Below are positions 29,636 through 34,691 of a stretch of DNA of 34,691 bases, one piece after another (the stretch's first letter is position 1; every line of letters starts with the position of its first letter). A program made the position numbers and the translations under genes. The notes beneath the pieces were generated by a model. That model saw nothing but the letters and a program-made list of their open reading frames with translations, had not been told where the DNA came from and made no database searches. This DNA is from Collinsella sp. (lineage in GTDB: Bacteria; Actinomycetota; Coriobacteriia; Coriobacteriales; Coriobacteriaceae), in NCBI GenBank assembly GCA_019419625.1, contig DXZO01000057.1, positions 20,115-54,805 of the forward strand, in the 5' to 3' direction.

Positions 29636-30401
29636 AGGCGATGATGGGGGCGATGGCGCGGATGCAGGCGTCGGCTGCCGTAAAGGTGGTGCTGTCATCA
29701 CTGACGATAAAGATGATCTTACCCTTAATGCCAAAGTCGCCGATCTCGCTAAAGAGCACGTAGGGTTCCTTGTCAAAGCCCGAGATGGGTGAAACGGCGA
29801 CCTTGGTGGCACAGGCGAGCTCGTCTGCCAGCGCATCGAGCGAGTCCCACTTTGACGTGTCCTTCACCGCGACGGGAACGACAACGCGTCCAAAGGGCAT
29901 GAGGTGCACGAGTGTGTTCTTGGAGATGTTGGAGTTGGGGACGATGATGGTCTGTCCGCAGGCGTCCTCGATGGTCGTGTGGCGCCAAGTGATGTCCTGG
30001 ACCACGCCCGACACGCCGCCGACCTCGATATTGTCGCCGGGCTTGATGATGCCCATAAAGGTCACTTGCATGCCGCCGATAAGGTTTGATAGCGTGTCCT
30101 GAAAGCCGAGCGAGATGGCGATGCCGCCGACGCCAAGAGCGGCGACGAGCGCGTTTGCGTTAATGCCAAAGCAGTTGTCGAGGATAAAGCTGCCGCCGAT
30201 CATCCAAATGACGGCACGCGCGATGTTGATGAAGATGCTCGATGCGGGAAGCGGGTTGTCGTCTCGGTTGAGTAGGTGGCGCAGGGTCTTGGATGCCACC
30301 TTGGCGGCGATGGCGGTGACTATTACCAAGATGACGGCCCAGATGATGTTGTGGACCCAGCGCTGCTCAAAGAAATGAAGAATCGGTTCAAACAATTCCA
30401 T
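29634..30401 (-). CDS. Small-conductance mechanosensitive channel (MscS family)
   Basis: 255 aa inner-membrane channel that opens on membrane tension and releases solutes on osmotic downshock. Three membrane helices (about 18-37, 55-77, 83-108); the pore helix is NALVAALGVGGIAISLGFQD. The beta domain follows (IKPGDNIEVGG, GVVQDITWRHT, IIVPNSNISKN). The C-terminal part is short, compared with 286 aa of E. coli MscS. ATG 30401 has AGGAGG about 10 nt upstream. A minus-strand terminator separates it from the ABC operon. Confidence 0.92.
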   Translation of the reverse strand: MELFEPILHFFEQRWVHNIIWAVILVIVTAIAAKVASKTLRHLLNRDDNPLPASSIFINIARAVIWMIGGSFILDNCFGINANALVAALGVGGIAISLGFQDTLSNLIGGMQVTFMGIIKPGDNIEVGGVSGVVQDITWRHTTIEDACGQTIIVPNSNISKNTLVHLMPFGRVVVPVAVKDTSKWDSLDALADELACATKVAVSPISGFDKEPYVLFSEIGDFGIKGKIIFIVSDDSTTFTAADACIRAIAPIIA

Positions 30402-30421
30402 GTAGGGAAAACCTCCTAATG

Positions 30422-30579
30422 ATCATTCAACCATGATACCCACCAAAAAGCCCGTCCGATCACATCGGACGGGCCGATAACTTGAGATGGGGTGGCCGCG
30501 GTGGCGTAAGCTGGGCCGCCGGCGAGCACGCCGGCAAGGAGTGCGGCGGTCAAGCAAGACGGGGAAGGAGTCTTCTCAT
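30422..30579 (-). pseudogene. Possible frameshifted remnant of a secreted protein
   Basis: On the minus strand ATG at 30579 opens MRRLLPRLA then a stop. A one-base shift continues into TAALLAGVLAGGPAYATA, so together they read like a Sec signal peptide with an AYA cleavage site. Only about 20 further codons remain before the terminator. Very tentative. Confidence 0.25.
30445..30474 (-). terminator. Minus-strand terminator before mscS
   Basis: GCCCGTCCGAT/ATCGGACGGGC (30450-30460/30464-30474), 11 bp perfect, loop CAC, followed on the minus strand by TTTTT. Confidence 0.88.
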
Positions 30580-30642
30580 GGCAGTTTCCTTAGTTCTTAA
30601 CCAGTGGTTCCTGCTGACGCTGGATTATCGACATGATATGCG

Positions 30643-30682
30643 AAAACCGTCGCAAAGGTATCTGTTCCTTTGCGGCGGTTTT
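30643..30682 (-). repeat. CCACC-family palindrome, copy 5
   Basis: AAAACCGTCGCAAAGG ... CCTTTGCGGCGGTTTT; the stem letters differ from other copies but the loop (TATCTGTT) and length are kept. Confidence 0.75.
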
Positions 30683-30697
30683 GACGTTTGCGCAGAT

Positions 30698-30738
30698 AAA
30701 ACCTGCCAAAATAAACCTGTCCCTTTTTGGCAGGTTTT
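30698..30738 (-). repeat. CCACC-family palindrome, copy 6, at the end of the ABC ATPase gene
   Basis: AAAACCTGCCAAAA ... TTTTTGGCAGGTTTT around AACCTGTCCC. Overlaps the stop of the ATPase gene and may end its transcript. Confidence 0.75.
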
Positions 30739-31531
30739 AGCTCAGCAGCATGCGGTCGTTGGCGAGCTCGCCGCCCGAGACCTCCTCAAACTTCTGCAGC
30801 AGGTCGGCCACGGTGAGCGACTTCTTCTCGTCGCCGGCCACGTCGTAGATCACATGGCCCTCGTGCATCATGATCAGACGGTTGCCCAGACGGATGGCGT
30901 CGTTCATGTTGTGCGTGACCATGAGCGTGGTCAGGTGGTTCTCGTCGACGATCTCCTCGGTCAGATTGAGCACCTTCGATGCCGTCTTGGGGTCGAGGGC
31001 CGCGGTGTGCTCGTCGAGCAGCAGCAGGCGCGGCTTGGTGAGCGTGGCCATGAGCAGGGTGAGTGCCTGGCGCTGGCCGCCCGAGAGCAGACCGACCTTA
31101 GCGTTGAGACGCGTGTCCAGACCAAGGTCCAGGCGCTTGAGCAACTCAACGTATTCGTCCTTCTCGGCCTTGGTGACGCCCCACGAAAGACCGCGACGCT
31201 GGCCGCGGCGCTTGGCGAGGGCCAGGTTCTCAGCGATCTGCATGTCGGCAGCGGTACCGCGCATAGGGTCCTGGAACACGCGGCCCAGATACTTGGCGCG
31301 CTGCGACTCGCTCAGGCGCGAGATGTCGGTGCCGTCGAGCTCGATAACGCCTGAATCGAGCGGATACACGCCGGCGATCATGTTGAGCAGCGTGGACTTG
31401 CCGGCGCCGTTGCCGCCGATCACGGTTACAAAGTCGCCGTCATTCAGGGTGAGGTCGACGCCGGTGAGCGCGCGCTTCTCGGTGACGGTGCCCTTGTTAA
31501 AGGTCTTCTTGACGTGCGAGAGCTTAAGCAT
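30737..31531 (-). CDS. ABC transporter ATP-binding protein (TrpZ-like)
   Basis: 264 aa. Walker A GGNGAGKST (39-47), signature LLSGGQRQALTLLM, Walker B LLLLDEHTAALDP, then a switch His in MVTHNM. Powers import together with the permease and lipoprotein upstream. ATG 31531 is chosen: it overlaps the permease stop by 8 nt (ATGCTTAA), and the alternative ATG at 31540 touches the GGGAG motif. The three-gene set matches tryptophan/tyrosine-type importers (TrpXYZ); substrate unproven. Confidence 0.92.
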   Translation of the reverse strand: MLKLSHVKKTFNKGTVTEKRALTGVDLTLNDGDFVTVIGGNGAGKSTLLNMIAGVYPLDSGVIELDGTDISRLSESQRAKYLGRVFQDPMRGTAADMQIAENLALAKRRGQRRGLSWGVTKAEKDEYVELLKRLDLGLDTRLNAKVGLLSGGQRQALTLLMATLTKPRLLLLDEHTAALDPKTASKVLNLTEEIVDENHLTTLMVTHNMNDAIRLGNRLIMMHEGHVIYDVAGDEKKSLTVADLLQKFEEVSGGELANDRMLLS

Positions 31532-32447
31532 CTGCCTCATCTCCCTTCGTGTAGGAGCTGCGGAGCTTGTAGCGCTCCCAAACCACGGGCACGCACAGGG
31601 CCACGGCAACGATCACGGCGGAGAGCAGCTTCATGTCGTTGGCGTCCATGCCCAGCTGCAGCACGATGGCGCGGATAAGGAAGTACACCACGGAGCCAAA
31701 GACGGCGGAGGCAAGACGGACGCTAAACTGCGTGAGACCGCCGGGCAGCAGGCGGCCGAGCACCTCGCCGATAACAATGGCGGCAAGACCGATAACGATG
31801 GCGCCGGTGCCCATGCCAATGTCGGCATACTTCTGGCTCTGGCAGATGAGTGCGCCCGAAAGGCCGATGAGGGCGTTGGAGAGCACGAGGGCGATCATCT
31901 TGGTGGAGTTGGTGTTGACGCCCAGAGCGCGGATCATGTACTCGTTGTTGCCGGTGGCGCGCAGTGCCGAGCCGATCTCGGTGCCAAAGAACCAATACAG
32001 GATGGCAACGATGGCCACAGCGAGCAAGATGCCCAGGATGATGGCGACGGTGGACTGCGGCAGGCCCGTCATGTTGCTGACAGACGAGAAGATGGTGCCC
32101 TTGGCAAGGATGGGCGTATTGGATTTGCCCATGATACGCAGGTTGATGGACCACAGGCTGATCTGTGTCAGGATTCCGGCGAGGATCGCGGGAATCTCAA
32201 AGACGGTGGTCAAAATGCCCGTGACGGCGCCCGCGATGGCACCGGCACACATGCCGGCCAAAACAGCGAGCAGCGGGTCGACGTTGTTATTGACGATGAG
32301 CACAGCGCAGACGCAGCCGCCGAGGGCAAAGCTTCCGTCGCAGGTCATATCGGGGATGTCGAGCAGGCGGAACGTGATAAACACGCCGAGCACCATAATG
32401 CCCCAGAGGACGCCCTGCGAAACGGCGCCCTGCAATGCAATGAGCAT
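31524..32447 (-). CDS. ABC transporter permease (BPD_transp_2 family, TrpY-like)
   Basis: 307 aa inner-membrane protein with about eight to nine helices (for example VLWGIMVLGVFITFRLLDI, LLAVLAGMCAGAIAGAVTGI, MIALVLSNALIGLSGALICQ). It carries the LDIPDMTCDGSFALGG and GEVLGRLLPG stretches typical of the TrpY/branched-chain permease group. AGGAGGT precedes the ATG. It ends inside the start of the ATPase gene. Confidence 0.9.
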   Translation of the reverse strand: MLIALQGAVSQGVLWGIMVLGVFITFRLLDIPDMTCDGSFALGGCVCAVLIVNNNVDPLLAVLAGMCAGAIAGAVTGILTTVFEIPAILAGILTQISLWSINLRIMGKSNTPILAKGTIFSSVSNMTGLPQSTVAIILGILLAVAIVAILYWFFGTEIGSALRATGNNEYMIRALGVNTNSTKMIALVLSNALIGLSGALICQSQKYADIGMGTGAIVIGLAAIVIGEVLGRLLPGGLTQFSVRLASAVFGSVVYFLIRAIVLQLGMDANDMKLLSAVIVAVALCVPVVWERYKLRSSYTKGDEADA

Positions 32448-32521
32448 GCTTCATACCTCCTAGGATAGGGTGGACACGTGATGTTCCATAATAGCGGTAA
32501 CAATGCATAATAGAGCGGCGG

Positions 32522-32580
32522 ACGGATGTTTTGTCTCATCCGTAACAAGCAGGGCGAACGCCGGTCTTTGGCGTTCGCCC
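32522..32580 (-). repeat. Tandem hairpins between the lipoprotein and permease genes
   Basis: GGGCGAACGCC/GGCGTTCGCCC (32552-32562/32570-32580), 11 bp perfect, and ACGGATG/CATCCGT (32522-32528/32537-32543). With no strong T-run, they may protect the upstream mRNA so that the binding protein is made in excess over the permease, or act as a partial terminator. Confidence 0.65.
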
Positions 32581-32651
32581 CTGTGGCTCAGATATTGAAT
32601 AACACGGCAACGGCGCGAGTACGTGCCCTAGATGCGTTACCGCGCATGGCG

Positions 32652-33632
32652 CTACTCGTCCAGAGCGGAAAGGTCGATGCCCAGCGCCTCGGCTATCTCG
32701 TCGTTCTTGACGACGACCAGGTCCTTGCTCGAGAGGTGCTTGATCGGCATATCCTCGGGCTTGGCCTCGCCCTTCAGGATCTTGACGGCCATCTCACCCG
32801 CGGCGTAGCCCAGGTCCTCATAGTTGATGGAGAGGGTGAACAGGCCGCCGGCCATGCACATACCCTCCTCGCCGGTCACGTAGGGAAGCTTGTTCTCCTT
32901 GCAGATCTGGCCCACCTGCGAAGCGCCCGCGGCGATGGTGTTGTCAGTGGGGGAGTACAGCGCATCGACCTTGCCCACGGCAGATTCGACGACGGACTGG
33001 ATTTCATTGGAGCTCGAGACGGTGTAATCGGTGTACTCCAGGCCCAGCTTGTCGAGTTCCTTCTTGGCGGCCTTGATCTGGACGTCGGAGTTGGACTCGG
33101 CGGTGCAGTAGAGCAGGCCGACCTTCTTAACGTCGGGCAGGACCTTCTGCATCATCTCGAGCTGCTCAGCGACCGGGGTGAGGTCGGAAGCGCCCGTGAC
33201 GTTGGTGCCGGGCTTGTCGTTGTCCTGGACCAGGCCGGAGGCGGCGTAGTCGGTGATGGCACAGCCCACGATGGGGATATCGGCCGTGGCGCCAGCGGCG
33301 GCCTGCGCGGCGGGCGTAGCGATGGCGTAGATCAGATCGACGCCATCGCCCACGAACTTGTCGGCGATGGACTTACACGTGGACTGGTCGTTCTGGGCGT
33401 TCTTCTGATCGATCTTGACCTTGAGACCGCTTTTCTTGATGGCCTTGACAAAGCCGTCGTTGGCGGCGTCGAGTGCGGAGTGCTCGGTGAGCTGCAGAAC
33501 GCCGACGGTGTAGTCGGAACCGGCGGCTGCGGAGCCGGAACCAGAGTTGCCGCCGCATCCGGCAAGCGGAGCGAGCGCGAGCAGGCCAGCAGAGACCAGA
33601 AGGCTCCTGCGGCTGATGGTGATGTCCTTCAT
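32652..33632 (-). CDS. ABC transporter substrate-binding lipoprotein (TrpX-like)
   Basis: 326 aa. The signal is MKDITISRRSLLVSAGLLAL with lipobox LAGC, giving lipid-anchored Cys26; the SRRSLL motif could even suit the Tat route. The mature part is a periplasmic-binding fold of the ABC_sub_bind family (VGVLQLTEHSALDAANDGF; NPAAQAAA-like region; PDVKKVGLLYCTAE; GYAAGEMAVKILKGEAKPED). Starts at ATG 33632, with GGGGG at 33640-33644. Binds a ligand, perhaps an aromatic amino acid, and passes it to the permease. Confidence 0.9.
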   Translation of the reverse strand: MKDITISRRSLLVSAGLLALAPLAGCGGNSGSGSAAAGSDYTVGVLQLTEHSALDAANDGFVKAIKKSGLKVKIDQKNAQNDQSTCKSIADKFVGDGVDLIYAIATPAAQAAAGATADIPIVGCAITDYAASGLVQDNDKPGTNVTGASDLTPVAEQLEMMQKVLPDVKKVGLLYCTAESNSDVQIKAAKKELDKLGLEYTDYTVSSSNEIQSVVESAVGKVDALYSPTDNTIAAGASQVGQICKENKLPYVTGEEGMCMAGGLFTLSINYEDLGYAAGEMAVKILKGEAKPEDMPIKHLSSKDLVVVKNDEIAEALGIDLSALDE

Positions 33633-33667
33633 ATCGTTACCCCCAGTATAGAAATGGCTGGAAATAC

Positions 33668-33686
33668 TGCACTCAAACAAAGTGCA
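33668..33686 (-). promoter_or_regulatory. Palindrome in the lipoprotein leader
   Basis: TGCACT (33668-33673) and AGTGCA (33681-33686) flank CAAACAA, between the likely -10 and the start codon; a possible operator or leader hairpin. Confidence 0.45.
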
Positions 33687-33695
33687 AGTGGAACT

Positions 33696-33723
33696 ATAGT
33701 AGCGCGGATGTCCATTTTTACAA
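33696..33723 (-). promoter_or_regulatory. Likely promoter of the ABC importer operon
   Basis: On the minus strand TTGTAA (33723-33718), 16-nt spacer, TACTAT (33701-33696). Confidence 0.5.
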
Positions 33724-33792
33724 TAATCTGGCGGGTTTTTTAATACAGAATCGGATGGGCGGTACGGGTGGTCGAATGGGCGGCGGAGGGTC

Positions 33793-34578
33793 TTATGCGG
33801 CGTAGGAGGCGCCGTCCTCGTCCAGGGCGGCGAAGAGCTTCTTGCCGTCGAGGAGACGTGTGGTGACGTTTCTCATCCGGCCGATCTCTACGGTACGCAA
33901 CGTGTCATCGGCGCCTCGGGCGTCATAGACCGTTCCCAGCAAATACGAGATACTGTCTCGTTGCTTGATGGCAAAGGGACGGAGTGTCATCCGTGCTGCT
34001 TCGGTTTCGCCACGTGTCGTGACGCTCGAAATATCAAAACTCACCGTGGTTCCGTGGTCGATGGCCTGCTCGATGAGCTCGCAGGTGTCGATGCGCTTGA
34101 CGGGCGTGCGCGTGGCCTTGGTGGATTTGCCGCCGGCGCTTGGAGCAGGCTCGGGTGCATCGAGGTAGCCGCGAACGTCGGCACTCGCCATGGCAACTAA
34201 GTGCTGCGCCATGCTCTTGCGGATAGCGATAGGCGTAGAGCGGTTGCGCATGACCATACCGTGGAGCCGGATGATCTCCTCGTCGGTGAGCGGACGGGTC
34301 AAGAGCCGATACCCCACGCCGCGTTTGTACTCAATTTCGTATCCGGCATGGCGAAGTGCGGAGATGGCGGTGTAGATGCTGCGCCGCGCCGCCGAGATGG
34401 GCATGCGGGCGGGGTCGTCGGGATGAGCGAGGCGCCGGATCAACTCATCGGAAAGCATGGCCTTGTCCTCGCCGGTGTTCTCGCTTAATAGTTGCAAGAT
34501 GCGAACGGCGCGATAGGCTGCCATCGAGGCGGCGCCTCTCGTCATGGTGTCGTAGGTTTCAACAGCGGCTTCGGTCAT
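33793..34578 (-). CDS. WYL-domain transcriptional regulator
   Basis: 261 aa from ATG 34578 (AAAGGA about 10 nt upstream); a TTG at 34683 would give 296 aa and the true start could lie beyond the window. An N-terminal winged-helix part (about 17-100; AAYRAVRILQLLSE, RRSIYTAISALRHAGYEIEY, KRGVGYRL) is followed by a C-terminal WYL-like ligand-binding domain (about 165-250; MTLRPFAIKQRDSISYLLGT, VEIGRMRNVTTRLL). Such proteins regulate stress, defence or metabolism. Target genes are unknown; the adjacent ABC importer is a candidate. Confidence 0.78.
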   Translation of the reverse strand: MTEAAVETYDTMTRGAASMAAYRAVRILQLLSENTGEDKAMLSDELIRRLAHPDDPARMPISAARRSIYTAISALRHAGYEIEYKRGVGYRLLTRPLTDEEIIRLHGMVMRNRSTPIAIRKSMAQHLVAMASADVRGYLDAPEPAPSAGGKSTKATRTPVKRIDTCELIEQAIDHGTTVSFDISSVTTRGETEAARMTLRPFAIKQRDSISYLLGTVYDARGADDTLRTVEIGRMRNVTTRLLDGKKLFAALDEDGASYAA

Positions 34579-34691
34579 GGTGTCCACGTCCTTTCCGTTT
34601 TGGGTGGCGACGGTATGGAGCCTAGGACGCGGGGTTTTCCCCAGGGGCGCAGGGCGCTCTGGGCGGTCGGTAGTCGTCGGCAAACGGCGGG

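Noticed and set aside
30482..32468. Two long plus-strand open frames opposite the ABC importer genes
   Set aside because: Shadows of the ATPase and permease genes, with mixed low-complexity sequence.

Overview
The window is GC-rich, gene-dense bacterial chromosome. Gene content, actinobacterial-style ribosome binding sites and the style of intergenic palindromes suggest a gut member of the Coriobacteriia (Actinomycetota), most likely Collinsella or a close relative. This assignment rests on recognition of protein families, not on a database search.

Layout. 1-2414: 3' end of greA and lysS, the latter fused to a C-terminal tRNA-binding domain. 2833-4401: a ThrE-type amino-acid exporter. 4700-7342: clpC. 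7668-9125: pepD-like dipeptidase. 9251-11029 (minus): a hipBA toxin-antitoxin pair with a strong palindromic operator. 11154-11732 (minus): the manganese exporter mntP under a yybP-ykoY riboswitch with its own terminator. 12091-17603: a tight housekeeping run disA-ispD-ispF-cysS-rlmB-yacP(NYN). 17827-23048: translation and transcription genes, with tRNA-Thr(TGT), tRNA-Tyr, tRNA-Thr(GGT), tRNA-Met, tuf, rpmG, tRNA-Trp, secE, nusG, rplK and rplA; an apparent L1 autoregulatory hairpin sits just before rplA. 23181-24654: the fossil of a leucine biosynthesis operon, with an intact-looking leader-peptide attenuator followed by a decayed leuA fragment joined out of frame to the 3' half of leuB. 25006-26677 (minus): an ECF sigma factor and a membrane-anchored DUF4179-like anti-sigma partner, bracketed by a 60-bp direct repeat. 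26910-29539 (minus): a two-gene unit of a cytosolic BMP-type ligand-binding protein with an extra N-terminal domain and a metallophosphoesterase. 29634-30401 (minus): an MscS channel. 30737-33632 (minus): a TrpXYZ-like ABC importer. 33793-34578 (minus): a WYL-type regulator.

The order lysS-clpC-disA-ispD-ispF-cysS-rlmB-yacP-rpmG-secE-nusG-rplK-rplA follows the well known Bacillus subtilis origin-proximal order closely, with ctsR/mcsAB, radA, yacL, gltX, cysE, mrnC and sigH missing and hipBA, mntP, tuf and others inserted.

The most unusual content is between genes. At least three families of dispersed palindromes are present: (i) five 57-nt elements with ends like TCTCGATCTGTAAC/GTTACAGATCGAGA, in clusters of three and two with an 80-81 nt period and compensatory base changes; (ii) six 40-nt AAACCACCAC...GTGGTGGTTT elements, usually with a CTGTCCC-like loop; (iii) two GTGGATAATCT palindromes in opposite orientation. 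A 103-nt three-tier hairpin lies between cysS and rlmB, and a 29-nt degenerate piece of tRNA-Thr lies 208 bp upstream of the real tRNA-Thr.
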